Positions 18,021 to 26,780 of a stretch of DNA of 64,000 nt are shown in pieces. Position 1 is the first letter of the stretch. The number at the start of each line of letters is the position of its first letter. Source of the DNA: Myxococcales bacterium. Lineage in GTDB: Bacteria; Myxococcota_A; Polyangia; Polyangiales; Polyangiaceae. The DNA lies in assembly GCA_016191785.1 (NCBI GenBank), contig JACPVJ010000055.1, positions 51,242 through 115,241 on the forward strand, read 5' to 3'. The notes below the pieces were generated by a model, which saw only the letters and a program-made list of their open reading frames with translations, made no database searches and was not told where the DNA came from. The position numbers and the translations under genes are program-made.

Positions 18021-19271
18021 TCACGGCGCACTCCTGGCCTGCCGCAAGATCTCCCGGAGACTCGGCCGCGCCCCGGTGAGCATCAGGCCCACTCGAAACA
18101 GCCGCGACGCGAGCCGAACGGCGGCCCAGGTGGAGAGCACCAGCACCGCCAACGAGCCCGCGACCTCCCAGACCGACATGCCATCGGGGTCCAGCGACAG
18201 GCGCAGCACCAGCGTGGCCGGGGCCGAGAAAGGGATCCAGGTCAGCACGTGCGCGATCAGACCATGGGGGTCGGTGAGCAAGAGAGGAACGAACATCAAG
18301 GGCAAGGTGGCAAGGAACGCCCAGAACATGCCGAGCTGCTGGCTCTCGCGCACGTTGCCGCCGAACGACCCAGTGCCGAGCATCAGGCTGCCGAGGAAGG
18401 CATAGGCCGTGATGAACAGCACCGGGGCGATGGCCACCGCCTGCCAGGCGATCTGCACGTTCAACGGCAGCACCAGCTGCGAAAACCCGAAGCGCACCGC
18501 GAGGGTCATCGCGAGCCAGATCAAGACCTGCAACAGGCCCGCGCCGCCCAGGCCGAGCAGCTTGCCGGTCATGATCTCGTCGGCGCTCGCGCTCGAGAGC
18601 AGCACCTCGACCACTCGGTTCTCTTTCTCGGTGGCGGTGGCCTGGATCAGGTAGCTGCCGCTCATCAAGATCGAAGTGAAGAGCAAGAAGACGAAGCCGA
18701 TGGGCAGCACCAGGCGGCCGATGAAGGCGTCGGCACCCTCCGCTTCGACTTGCCCGTCGCCGCCGACGCGGAAGGTCTCGCGTCCCGAGATGGGCTCGAG
18801 CAAGCGCGCGGCGACCTTCGGCTCGACCCGCGTCCCCAAGAGGCGCGTGCGCAAGAGCTCGCTCAGCTCGGCGCGACCCTCCCACGGCCCGAGCCCGCTC
18901 GCGGGCCCGGTGTGCGCCAGCACCCGGCCGGTCTCCAGGTAGTCCGCCGGGACGACGAAGTAGCTGCGAATCACCCGCTCGTCGACCAGCGCGCCACGGG
19001 CCCCGGCCTCGTCCCCGTAGCAGCGGAAGCCGGCCGAGCGGACCACGATCACCTCGCCGTCGCCGAGGCCGAGCAGCGCTGCGCGATCGACCACGCCGTA
19101 GATCCGCGGCGCGTCCTCCCGGTCCTTGGCGAGCTTGGCCGGGATCAGCGCGAGCCCGGCGTAGAGCAGCGAGAACACCGGCATGCCCAGCGTCACGATC
19201 AGGTAGCCGAGCCGCCGCACCGTGGACGAGAGCTCGAACCACGTGACGGTGCGGACCTTGCGCCAGCGCAT
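18021..19271 (-). CDS. ABC-2 type permease, NatB-like
   Basis: The ATG at 19271 overlaps the ATPase stop by one base (TGATG), giving 416 residues. It has an N-terminal membrane helix (about 17-38), a long extracytoplasmic region (about 40-200), then five or so C-terminal helices. The segment ATATEKENRVVEVLLSS is the hallmark of the NatB/CcmB-like ABC-2 exporters. Together with the ATPase it would form an exporter, in the named relatives for Na+ or other small substrates; the true substrate is unknown. A longer upstream frame is the shadow of the ATPase gene. Confidence 0.92.
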   Translation of the reverse strand: MRWRKVRTVTWFELSSTVRRLGYLIVTLGMPVFSLLYAGLALIPAKLAKDREDAPRIYGVVDRAALLGLGDGEVIVVRSAGFRCYGDEAGARGALVDERVIRSYFVVPADYLETGRVLAHTGPASGLGPWEGRAELSELLRTRLLGTRVEPKVAARLLEPISGRETFRVGGDGQVEAEGADAFIGRLVLPIGFVFLLFTSILMSGSYLIQATATEKENRVVEVLLSSASADEIMTGKLLGLGGAGLLQVLIWLAMTLAVRFGFSQLVLPLNVQIAWQAVAIAPVLFITAYAFLGSLMLGTGSFGGNVRESQQLGMFWAFLATLPLMFVPLLLTDPHGLIAHVLTWIPFSAPATLVLRLSLDPDGMSVWEVAGSLAVLVLSTWAAVRLASRLFRVGLMLTGARPSLREILRQARSAP

Positions 19272-20179
19272 CAACCGCGATCCTCCCCGTGCTGGACCAC
19301 GCGGATGAAGATGTCCTCCATCGGCGCGAGGACGCGCTCGTAGCGCAACACCGGCACGCCCGTGGCGATCAGGCTCGCGAGCACGCGCTGGGAGTCGGCG
19401 CCCTTGGCCAGCACCAGCCGGTGCGTTCCCGGACGCTCCGAGATCACGCTCTCGACGCCGGGCAGCTCGGGCAGGTCGCCCTCGACGCTGATCCGAAGCT
19501 CCGACGCGCTGTACCGCCGCCGCACCTCGTCGACCGGCCCGTAGACGACCCGTCGACCCTCGGAGAGCAGGGCCACGCGATCGCACAGCGTCTCGACCAT
19601 GCTCATCTGGTGCGTCGACAGGATGGTGGTCCGCCCCGAGGCTCGGATCTCGCCGATCAGATCCCGGACCAGCGCGGTGTTGACCGGGTCGAGCCCCGAG
19701 AACGGCTCGTCGAGCACGCACAGCTCGGGCTCGGACAAGAGGGTGGCCGCGATCTGGACCTTCTGGCTCATGCCCTTGCTGAGCCGCTCGACCTGGTGGG
19801 TCTCGACGCTGGCGAGCCCCAGGCGCTCGAGCCAGGTGCGCGCCCGCGCCCGCGCTTCGGCGGCGCTCAGCCCCTTGAGCTTGCCGAAGTAGACCATCAC
19901 GTCGATCACGCGCTGCTTGGTGTAGAGGCCGCGCTCTTCGGGCAGGTAGGCCAGCCGGCAGTCGTGGTCGCGGCCGAGGGGCGCGCCGAACAGGCTCATT
20001 TGACCGCCGTCGGCGCGCACGATGTCCATCAAGATGCGGATGCAGGTGGTCTTGCCCGCCCCGTTGGGCCCGAGCAGCCCGAATACCTCGCCGGCGCGCA
20101 CCTCGAACGAGACGCCCGACAACGCGGTCTTGTCGCCGTAATGCTTGCTGACGCCCTCGAAGACCAGAACCTGGGTCAC
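19271..20179 (-). CDS. ABC-2 exporter ATPase, NatA-like
   Basis: The 302-residue ATPase has Walker A GPNGAGKTT, signature LSKGMSQKVQ, Walker B LCVLDEPFSGLD and an H-loop LSTHQM. The activating motif YLPEERGLY and the ~80-residue C-terminal extension are usual for NatA/DrrA-like subunits. The start is GTG at 20179, overlapping the upstream gene stop by four bases (GTGA), and its own stop overlaps the permease start. The four genes 21632-18021 therefore form one tightly coupled translation unit. Confidence 0.93.
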   Translation of the reverse strand: MTQVLVFEGVSKHYGDKTALSGVSFEVRAGEVFGLLGPNGAGKTTCIRILMDIVRADGGQMSLFGAPLGRDHDCRLAYLPEERGLYTKQRVIDVMVYFGKLKGLSAAEARARARTWLERLGLASVETHQVERLSKGMSQKVQIAATLLSEPELCVLDEPFSGLDPVNTALVRDLIGEIRASGRTTILSTHQMSMVETLCDRVALLSEGRRVVYGPVDEVRRRYSASELRISVEGDLPELPGVESVISERPGTHRLVLAKGADSQRVLASLIATGVPVLRYERVLAPMEDIFIRVVQHGEDRG

Positions 20180-20856
20180 GGCGGCGACAGCACCGCGATG
20201 CTCACTCGCGAGCGCGCGTTCTGGAAGAATGCGGCGAGCGCCGACGACAGGCGCTTGCCCACGTACCAGCGGCGTAGGGCGGGCTCGATCTCGTCGAACT
20301 CGTGATCGCGGAAGGGCGTCTGCGCCGAACGGTGGATGTTCCGGAGCTCGGCCTCGCTGGGGGTGAGCATGGGCGCGACCATGCGATCGAGGTACAGGCT
20401 GGAGCGCGCCTGCCGGCGCAAGATGCTGGTCAGCTCTCGGCTGTCGATGCCCTCGGCGCTCGCGGCCTGCTCGACGGCGAGCGCCCCGCCTGCCCGCGCG
20501 TAGAACATTCGGCGAGCGGCGTCGGTCTGCCGCGCGAGCTCGCGCTCGGTGGGCTCGGGGTCGATGCGCAGGCTCGAGAGCAGCGTCTCGGCCACGTGGC
20601 GCTCGAGGGCGGCGCGCACGTGACGCTCGCGATACGGTCGGCCGTCGCGGGCCTGCGCGCGATCGGGGTCGGCCAGCGCCTCGACCCGGGCCTCGAAGGC
20701 CAAGGTGCGTTCGAAGATGAAGCGCGGGGTGCGCACGCCACCGGTCTCGGGAGCGCTGAAGCGCACCACGGCGCGGTCGAGGCCGACGCGGTCGGCGTGC
20801 GCGCTCGCCGCCACCGACAGCGCGGCCAGAAACGCGGCGAGCCGGAGCCAGCTCAT
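20176..20856 (-). CDS. Exported helical protein of unknown function in an ABC operon
   Basis: The ATG at 20856 gives 226 residues with a clear Sec signal peptide (LAAFLAALSVAASAHA, cleavage after about residue 22). The mature part is almost entirely charged alpha-helix with a pattern similar to the N-terminal chaperone domain of SurA/PpiD-type proteins (phi-x-R-x-L-x-F-E-A-x-V, then helical hairpins). No rotamase domain follows. That resemblance is my reading, not a firm assignment. It overlaps the UPF0158 gene by four bases upstream (ATGA) and the NatA-like ATPase by four bases downstream, so it is probably made in step with the exporter and may be a periplasmic partner of it. Confidence 0.8.
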   Translation of the reverse strand: MSWLRLAAFLAALSVAASAHADRVGLDRAVVRFSAPETGGVRTPRFIFERTLAFEARVEALADPDRAQARDGRPYRERHVRAALERHVAETLLSSLRIDPEPTERELARQTDAARRMFYARAGGALAVEQAASAEGIDSRELTSILRRQARSSLYLDRMVAPMLTPSEAELRNIHRSAQTPFRDHEFDEIEPALRRWYVGKRLSSALAAFFQNARSRVSIAVLSPP

Positions 20857-21632
20857 CGCGCCAGCGTGTTCGGGACCGACGACGAGGGCTCGGGTTCGTC
20901 GTCGTCGGGTGAGTCGGGCGGCGCCTCGCCCGGCGACGAGTCGAGCGGGGCGTCGCCTTCGGGTCGCCCGTCCCGACGGTGACCGAAGCTCCGCGCGGCG
21001 CGACGGGCCTTCACGAACTCGGCGAAGGCGAGCACCTTGTCCAGGTCGCGGATCCCCAGCGACTCGATCACCTCGCGCACCTGTCGGCGCAGCGCGTCCG
21101 CGCTCCGACCGCGGCGACCGCTGAGCTGATCTTGAGAGATGGGCTCGCTGTCTTGCGGGGGTTCTTCGGGCGGTGCGGCGGCCGCAGGCCGCGGCACGGG
21201 GGTGAGCGCGTGGGCCGAGAGCCAGGCTTCCATGAACACCCGCAGGCGCTCGCTGCGAAACGCGAACCAGCGCTCCCGCTCGGGGCCGTGCGACATCAAG
21301 ACGTCCTTGAAGCGCCGGAAGGCGCCCTTCCCGTCGATGGCCTGGGTCAGGCGCCCCCGCAGCTCGGGCTCGTCGACCATCGGGATGTAGCGTTCCATCC
21401 AACGGTACTGCTCCCGCGAGCTGACCGGCTCGATGCGCAAGTACACCGCGTCGGACGCGATGCGCGTGTGCATCTCGGGATCGGCGATGCCATCGACGAC
21501 CCTCAGCACCTCGCCGGTGGAGAGGTGCAGATAGCTGTGCACTTCGGGCGCGTTGTTCTCGAACGCGTCCTCGAGCGCCTCCCAATCGATCGGGACGTCC
21601 CGCATCGGCCTTTCGTCATTCACGTTCGACAT
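20853..21632 (-). CDS. UPF0158 family protein
   Basis: The first ~150 residues match the uncharacterised UPF0158 family: IDWEALEDAFEN near the N-terminus, then DGKGAFRRFKDVL and ERERWFAFRSER, its most conserved blocks. The C-terminal ~100 residues are an unrelated Pro/acidic, low-complexity tail containing one short helical block (residues ~175-215) and a DSPDDDEPEP stretch. No signal or membrane helix is visible. It is the first gene of the four-gene minus-strand operon that ends with the NatAB-like exporter; the biochemical role of the family is unknown. Confidence 0.85.
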   Translation of the reverse strand: MSNVNDERPMRDVPIDWEALEDAFENNAPEVHSYLHLSTGEVLRVVDGIADPEMHTRIASDAVYLRIEPVSSREQYRWMERYIPMVDEPELRGRLTQAIDGKGAFRRFKDVLMSHGPERERWFAFRSERLRVFMEAWLSAHALTPVPRPAAAAPPEEPPQDSEPISQDQLSGRRGRSADALRRQVREVIESLGIRDLDKVLAFAEFVKARRAARSFGHRRDGRPEGDAPLDSSPGEAPPDSPDDDEPEPSSSVPNTLAR

Positions 21633-21677
21633 CGTTCCTCGGCTACGAATCAGCTGCCAACTTGGTTTGGTCCACCT

Positions 21678-23171
21678 TCATGAGCTGCGTGCCCGACGCA
21701 CTGCGTCGCGCCACCGGGCCAGGCGCTCGGCGCGCTCGGCCTCGGCCATCGTCGGCTCGAACCTGCGCTCGACCGAGATCATCCGGCTCGCCTCGGCGCG
21801 ATCGCGGAACAGCCCCGCGCCCAGCCCAGCCAGCATCGCGGCGCCCCGCGCCGTGGACTCGAGCTCGCTCGGGCGCTCGACGACGAGCTTGCCCACGTCG
21901 CTCTGGAGCTGCATCAGGAGATCGTTGGCGGCCGCGCCCCCATCGACCCGCATGCGCGCGAGCGGCTGGCCCAGGTCGCCGGCCATCGCGCCGAGCAGGT
22001 CGTTCACGCTGAACGCGATGCCTTCGAGGGTGGCACGCGCCAGGTGCGCCCGGGTGGTCCCGCGAGTCAGCCCGCAGATCACGCCCCGCGCGTCGGGGTC
22101 CCAGTACGGAGCGCCGAGGCCGGAGAGAGCCGGCACGAAGCTGACCCCGTCGCTCGAGTCCACCGAATTTGCCAGCGCTTCCACGTCTCTGGCGCTAGAT
22201 ATGAGGCCGAGACCGTCCCGCAGCCACTGAACGGCGGCTCCCGCGATGAACGAGCTGCCTTCGAGGGCGTAGACCACCTCGTCGCCGATCTGCCAGCCCA
22301 GGGTCGAGAGCAGACCCGATCGACTGGCGATGGGCCGACTGCCCGCGTTCACCAGCACGAAGGCCCCGGTGCCGTAGGTGCACTTTGCCTCGCCGCTGCC
22401 GAAGCACGCCTGCCCGAACAAGGCCGCCTGTTGATCGCCGGCCACGCCGGCGATGCAAATCCCGTCCGGGAGCCCCGGCACCCCGCGGGTGCGCGCGATC
22501 TCGCCGGCGGAAGGCACGATCGTCGGGAGCATGGACGACGGCACGCGGAGCAGATCGCACATCGCCGGGTCCCATCGGCGCTTGCCGAGGTCCATCAGCA
22601 GCGTCCGCGAGGCGTTGGACGCCTCGATCACGTGCGGGGCCTCCACGCCGCCGGCGAGCCGCTGCACCAGGAACGAGTCGATGGTGCCGAAGGCCAGCGC
22701 GCCGCGATCTGCGCGGGCGCGAGCGCCGTCCACGTGGTCGAGCAGCCACTCGATCTTCGTCCCGGAGAAGTACGGATCGAGCACCAGCCCCGTGATCTCG
22801 CGCACCCGGGCCTCGTGCCCGTCTCGCTTCAGCGCGGCGCAGCGATCGGCGGTGCGTCGGTCCTGCCAGACGATCGCGCGGTGAATCGGGCGCCCGCTCG
22901 CCCTGTCCCAGACGACCACGGTCTCGCGTTGGTTGGTGATGCCGATGGCGCCGATCTGGTCGCCTCGGATCGCCGCCGCCCCCAGCGCCTCGCCCACGGC
23001 GTCCACCACGCTCTGCCAGATCTCGTCGGGCTCGTGCTCGACCCAGCCGGGCGTCGGGAAGTGCTGGGTGAACTCCCGGTTGGCACGGCCCAGCGTCCGC
23101 CCGCGAACATCCATCACCAGCGCGGTCGAGCCGGTGGTCCCTTGATCGATGGCGAGGATGTGCAAACTCAC
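21678..23171 (-). CDS. glpK: Glycerol kinase
   Basis: GlpK phosphorylates glycerol to sn-glycerol-3-phosphate in the cytoplasm. The 497-residue protein has the family length and landmarks: AIDQGTTGS phosphate-1 loop, ITNQRETVVVWD, the glycerol-contacting IVWQDRR, GTIDSFLVQRL and the C-terminal DGGAAANDLLMQ. No glycerol facilitator (glpF) or dehydrogenase (glpD) is adjacent. Upstream lies a 123-base divergent region with a perfect inverted repeat that may control it. Confidence 0.97.
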   Translation of the reverse strand: MSLHILAIDQGTTGSTALVMDVRGRTLGRANREFTQHFPTPGWVEHEPDEIWQSVVDAVGEALGAAAIRGDQIGAIGITNQRETVVVWDRASGRPIHRAIVWQDRRTADRCAALKRDGHEARVREITGLVLDPYFSGTKIEWLLDHVDGARARADRGALAFGTIDSFLVQRLAGGVEAPHVIEASNASRTLLMDLGKRRWDPAMCDLLRVPSSMLPTIVPSAGEIARTRGVPGLPDGICIAGVAGDQQAALFGQACFGSGEAKCTYGTGAFVLVNAGSRPIASRSGLLSTLGWQIGDEVVYALEGSSFIAGAAVQWLRDGLGLISSARDVEALANSVDSSDGVSFVPALSGLGAPYWDPDARGVICGLTRGTTRAHLARATLEGIAFSVNDLLGAMAGDLGQPLARMRVDGGAAANDLLMQLQSDVGKLVVERPSELESTARGAAMLAGLGAGLFRDRAEASRMISVERRFEPTMAEAERAERLARWRDAVRRARSS

Positions 23172-23222
23172 GGCACCTTGCAGAGTACCAGGCCCGAGCC
23201 CGCGGGGAAGGGCGGTCTCCGG

Positions 23223-23251
23223 GAGCGCAAAACTCGGGAATCTTTGCGCTC
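23223..23251. promoter_or_regulatory. Perfect 9-bp inverted repeat between glpK and the cyclase gene
   Basis: GAGCGCAAA at 23223-23231 is repeated as its exact complement TTTGCGCTC at 23243-23251, separated by 11 bases. It sits in the 123-base divergent gap, 52 bases before the glpK start and 44 bases before the cyclase start. The symmetry and placement suit an operator for a dimeric regulator. It is not followed by a T-run, so a terminator is less likely. Which gene it serves is not known. Confidence 0.5.
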
Positions 23252-23294
23252 TCTTGTCGCCGCGAGACGAGGACGGTAGCCTTCAGCGTCGAAT

Positions 23295-25223
23295 ATGCCG
23301 CGCTTGCTTCTTGCCACGCCGGAAGGCCAACAGGTCGTCGAGCTGCGCGCGTTCAATTCGCTCGGTCGCCACCCCAGCAACACCATCCAGCTGCTCGACA
23401 AGATCGTGTCGAAAGAGCACTGCATCGTGGAGCGACGGGGCAACGAGTACGTGCTCCGCGATCTGGGCAGCCTGAACGGGACGTACATCAACGGCGAACG
23501 CGTGACGGTGGGCGGCGAGCAGATGCTGCGGCACGGCGACGACATCGCGCTCGGCAGCACCCGCGCGCGCTTCGACGACGGGTCGGGCAAGCCGCTGGCG
23601 CCGCCCGTCTGGTCGCCGGCACCGGCCACCCCGGGCGCCCCCGGCGCGCCGGGGGTCCCCCCGATGGCCGCCGCGCCGCCCCCGGCCTGGCAGCCCGCCG
23701 CGCCGGTCGCCCAACCCAGCGTCCCGCCCGCGTCGCACCAGCGCCCCGTGCCCATGAGCGCCGTCCCGGCGACCGCCCCGGCCTCGCCGGGCATGCTTCC
23801 GCAAGTCCCGCAGGTCCCGCTCTCGATCCCGGGCCCGCAGAGCGTGACCTCTCCCGCGCAATACCAAGCCTACAACCGCACCCCCACCCTCGACGACCCC
23901 GAGGCGCACGCCCTGCCGCCGCTCAACGCGACGCGGGTGGACATGAACGACCAATCGCGGGCGATTGGCACCCAGATCGCCGCGACGCAGAAGGGGTTTC
24001 TGCCGTACGACCAGCTGGCCGGAAACACCGCGCAGCTGCAGGCCGACTACGAGCGGCTCCGCCTCTCGCACGAGCTGTCCCGCGAGATCGCGATGGAGCG
24101 CGACCTTCGGGTCTTGCTCAACAAGATCTTGCTCACGATCTTCAAGTTCGTGCGCGCCGATCGAGGCGTGATCTTCTTGCGCGATTCTTCCGGAGAGCTG
24201 CGCCCCGGAGCCAGCCTGCGGCGCGACGGCACCGACTCGCCGATCAGCGTGTCGTCCACGATCATGAACCACGTGATCAAAGAGCGCGCGACGGTGCTCA
24301 CCCACGACGCCGCCATGGATTTCGCCGCGTCCAAGGGCAAGAGCATGATCCTGAACCGGATCAGCTCCGCGATCGTGGCCCCGCTGCTCCACAACGACGA
24401 GATCTTGGGGGTGATGTGGCTCGACAGCGAGACCTTGGCGCAGTTTCAGCCCAAGGACATGGAGATCGTCACCGCCATCGCGGCCCAAGCCGCGATGTTC
24501 ATCGAGATCAACATCCTGGGTAAGCAGATCGAGCAAGAGATCGTCAACCGCGAGCGCTTCAGCCGGCTCCTCTCGCCGAACATCGCGCAGCGCGTGCTCT
24601 CGGGCGAGCTCGAGGTCACCAAGGGCGGAGCGCTGGTCCCCGAGTGCACGGTGTTCAACTCCGACATCCGCGGCTTCACCCGGATGAGCGAGGGCGCGCA
24701 GCCAGAGCTGATCGTCGAGATGCTGAACGAGTACTTCGAGCAGATGGTCGAGGTTCTGTTCAAGTACGAAGGCACGCTCGACAAGTTCATGGGCGACGGC
24801 ATCATGGCGCTGTGGGGCGCGCCGGTGGTGCACCCGGACGATCCCACGCGATCGGTGGCCTGCGCCATCGAGCAGATGGAGGTCCTGGGGGCGTTCAACC
24901 GGAGCCGGGTCAGTCACGCCTTGCCCCCCTTGGGTATCGGCATCGGGATCCACACCGGCCCCCTGGTCGCCGGCTACATCGGAAGCTCCCGCGCGCTGTC
25001 GTACACGGTGATCGGCGACGTGGCCAACACCAGCGCCCGCCTGTGCGGCATCGCCGCGGCGGGGCAGATCCTCGTCAGCGAGCAGACCTTGGCGCGCCTG
25101 AGCGAGAAGTTCGAGTACGAAGAGCTTCCGCCCGCGCAGCTCAAGGGCAAGGGCAAGCCGTTCCGCGTGTTCAACATCCTGGGGCGCGCGACGGCCGTGC
25201 AGGTCCCGGCCTCGGTGGGATGA
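23295..25223 (+). CDS. FHA-GAF-adenylate/guanylate cyclase
   Basis: Domain order in 642 residues: FHA at about 1-100 (SLGRHPSN, SKEHC, LGSLNGTYINGE); a Pro/Ala-rich spacer at 100-190; GAF at about 250-400; a connecting helix; and a class III nucleotide cyclase at about 430-625. The cyclase shows both metal-binding aspartates, in FNSDIRGFT and KFMGDGIMALWG, and the SYTVIGDVANTSARL block, so it looks catalytically competent and would make cAMP or cGMP. FHA-coupled cyclases are a myxobacterial and actinobacterial speciality that could be switched by Ser/Thr kinases. Its stop overlaps the start of the thioredoxin-like gene (ATGA). Confidence 0.95.
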   Translation: MPRLLLATPEGQQVVELRAFNSLGRHPSNTIQLLDKIVSKEHCIVERRGNEYVLRDLGSLNGTYINGERVTVGGEQMLRHGDDIALGSTRARFDDGSGKPLAPPVWSPAPATPGAPGAPGVPPMAAAPPPAWQPAAPVAQPSVPPASHQRPVPMSAVPATAPASPGMLPQVPQVPLSIPGPQSVTSPAQYQAYNRTPTLDDPEAHALPPLNATRVDMNDQSRAIGTQIAATQKGFLPYDQLAGNTAQLQADYERLRLSHELSREIAMERDLRVLLNKILLTIFKFVRADRGVIFLRDSSGELRPGASLRRDGTDSPISVSSTIMNHVIKERATVLTHDAAMDFAASKGKSMILNRISSAIVAPLLHNDEILGVMWLDSETLAQFQPKDMEIVTAIAAQAAMFIEINILGKQIEQEIVNRERFSRLLSPNIAQRVLSGELEVTKGGALVPECTVFNSDIRGFTRMSEGAQPELIVEMLNEYFEQMVEVLFKYEGTLDKFMGDGIMALWGAPVVHPDDPTRSVACAIEQMEVLGAFNRSRVSHALPPLGIGIGIHTGPLVAGYIGSSRALSYTVIGDVANTSARLCGIAAAGQILVSEQTLARLSEKFEYEELPPAQLKGKGKPFRVFNILGRATAVQVPASVG

Positions 25224-25720
25224 GACACGCGCTCGTCTCGGTGGCGCTCGGCCTCGCCCTGACAGGCTGCGGGAGCGAGCGTGGGCTGCCCGCGTCGGCC
25301 TCGAGCCCACTCTCGGGCAAGCCGCTGCCCAGCTTCAGCCGTCGCACCCTGGGCGGCGCACCCGTGGACACCAAGGCGCTAGCCGGCAAGGTGGTGGTGG
25401 TGAAGTTCTTCGCCGAGTACTGCGCGCCCTGCACCAAGACCTTGCCGGCAGCGCAGGCGCTGGCGACCGAGCATCCCGAGGTGGCATTCATCGGCATCTC
25501 CGAGGACGAGCACGCCTCGACCGCGGCAGAGCTGGTGAGGCGCCACGGGCTGACCTTCCCGGTGATCCACGACTCGGGGCAGGTGCTGTCGGGCCGGTTC
25601 CGAGTGCGCGAGATGCCGGCCACCTTCGTCGCCGGCAAAGACGGCGTGGTGCGCTGGGTCGGCGGAGAAAACCAGGACGAGACCGCGCTCCGCGACGCCA
25701 TCGAGCACGCGGTCAAGTGA
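25220..25720 (+). CDS. TlpA/ResA-like thioredoxin-fold lipoprotein
   Basis: The ATG overlapping the cyclase stop gives 166 residues. The signal peptide ends LTGC (Cys17, lipobox), so the protein is membrane-anchored on the outside. The redox motif is EYCAPC (Cys68, Cys71) at the start of the first helix of a thioredoxin fold, and the cis-Pro is in REMPATF. These features fit TlpA/ResA-like reductases that keep extracytoplasmic cysteines reduced, for example during cytochrome c maturation; no ccm genes are nearby. It may serve the Cys-rich exported proteins encoded further along, but that is speculation. Confidence 0.9.
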   Translation: MRHALVSVALGLALTGCGSERGLPASASSPLSGKPLPSFSRRTLGGAPVDTKALAGKVVVVKFFAEYCAPCTKTLPAAQALATEHPEVAFIGISEDEHASTAAELVRRHGLTFPVIHDSGQVLSGRFRVREMPATFVAGKDGVVRWVGGENQDETALRDAIEHAVK

Positions 25721-25829
25721 CGGGAATCCCCTCCACTGATGCGGCGCGTTGGCCGCTGGTCTGACCTGTTCTGCGCGCGACCCCCTTGGCATTCGCCCCC
25801 CCTCTCTGCGACTCTCCGCGCCCTTCCCC

Positions 25830-26780
25830 ATGGCCCACGTGCTCGCCTTCGAAAAACCAGTGGTCGAGCTGGTGAGCCGAGTGCGTGAGCTGCGCGAGCT
25901 CGCCAGCTCCGACGCGCGCCTCGCCCCCGAGCTCAAGCGACTCGAAGAGAAGGCGGCCAAGCTCGCGCGCGAGATGTTCTCGAAGCTCGAGCCGATGCAG
26001 AAGGTGCAGCTCTCGCGGCACCCGAACCGGCCCTACACGCTCGACTATCTCGGGCGGCTGTTCGACGACTTCGTCGAGCTCTCGGGGGATCGCTACTTCG
26101 CCGAGGACGCCTCGCTGGTGGGTGGGCTTGCGCGCTATCACGACCGCAGCGTGGTGGTGATCGGGCACCAGAAGGGGCGCAGCACCCGCGAGAACATGGT
26201 GCGCAACTTCGGCATGCCGAACCCCGAGGGGTACAGGAAGGCGATCCGGCTGTACGAGCTGGCAGACCGTTTCCGATTGCCGGTGCTCGCGTTCGTGGAC
26301 ACCCCCGGGGCCTTTCCGGGCATCGAGGCCGAAGAGCGCGGCCAGGCCGAGGCCATCGCGCACGCCATCGAGGTGATGGCCCGCATCGGCGTGCCGGTGG
26401 TGACCACGGTGATCGGCGAGGGCGGGTCGGGCGGCGCGCTGGCGCTGGGCATCGGCAATCGCGTGCTGATGCTCGAGTTCAGCTACTACTCGGTGATCAC
26501 GCCCGAGGGTTGCGCCGCCATCTTGTGGAAAGACGGCGCGCTCGCCCCGCGCGCCGCCGAGCGCCTCAAGATCACCGCACCCGATCTGCTCGAGCTCGGC
26601 TGCGTGGACGCGATCGTGGACGAGCCCCCGGGCGGGGCCCATCAAGACCACGACGACGCGGCCCGACGCTTGGATCGGGCGCTGTGGGAGGCGCTGGTCT
26701 CGCTCGACGGGCTCTCACCCGAAGAGCTGACCCTCGACCGCTACCAGCGCTTCCGCAGGCTCGGCTCGTTCGTGGCCTGA
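25830..26780 (+). CDS. accA: Acetyl-CoA carboxylase carboxyltransferase subunit alpha
   Basis: AccA with AccD transfers the carboxyl group from biotin to acetyl-CoA, giving malonyl-CoA for fatty acid synthesis. The start at MAHVLAFEKP gives 316 residues, matching the ~319-residue family length; 27 further upstream codons are open but lack family resemblance. Landmarks are SRHPNRPYTLDYL, GHQKGRST, NFGMPNPEGYRKA, DTPGAFPGIEAEERGQ and GEGGSGGALA. No accD, accB or accC lies in the window. The last 40 bases overlap the 3' end of the convergent lipoprotein gene. Confidence 0.97.
   Translation: MAHVLAFEKPVVELVSRVRELRELASSDARLAPELKRLEEKAAKLAREMFSKLEPMQKVQLSRHPNRPYTLDYLGRLFDDFVELSGDRYFAEDASLVGGLARYHDRSVVVIGHQKGRSTRENMVRNFGMPNPEGYRKAIRLYELADRFRLPVLAFVDTPGAFPGIEAEERGQAEAIAHAIEVMARIGVPVVTTVIGEGGSGGALALGIGNRVLMLEFSYYSVITPEGCAAILWKDGALAPRAAERLKITAPDLLELGCVDAIVDEPPGGAHQDHDDAARRLDRALWEALVSLDGLSPEELTLDRYQRFRRLGSFVA

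Noticed and set aside
25749..25829. Longer N-terminus for accA
   Set aside because: The extra 27 codons do not resemble AccA, and MAHVLAFEKP gives the family length.
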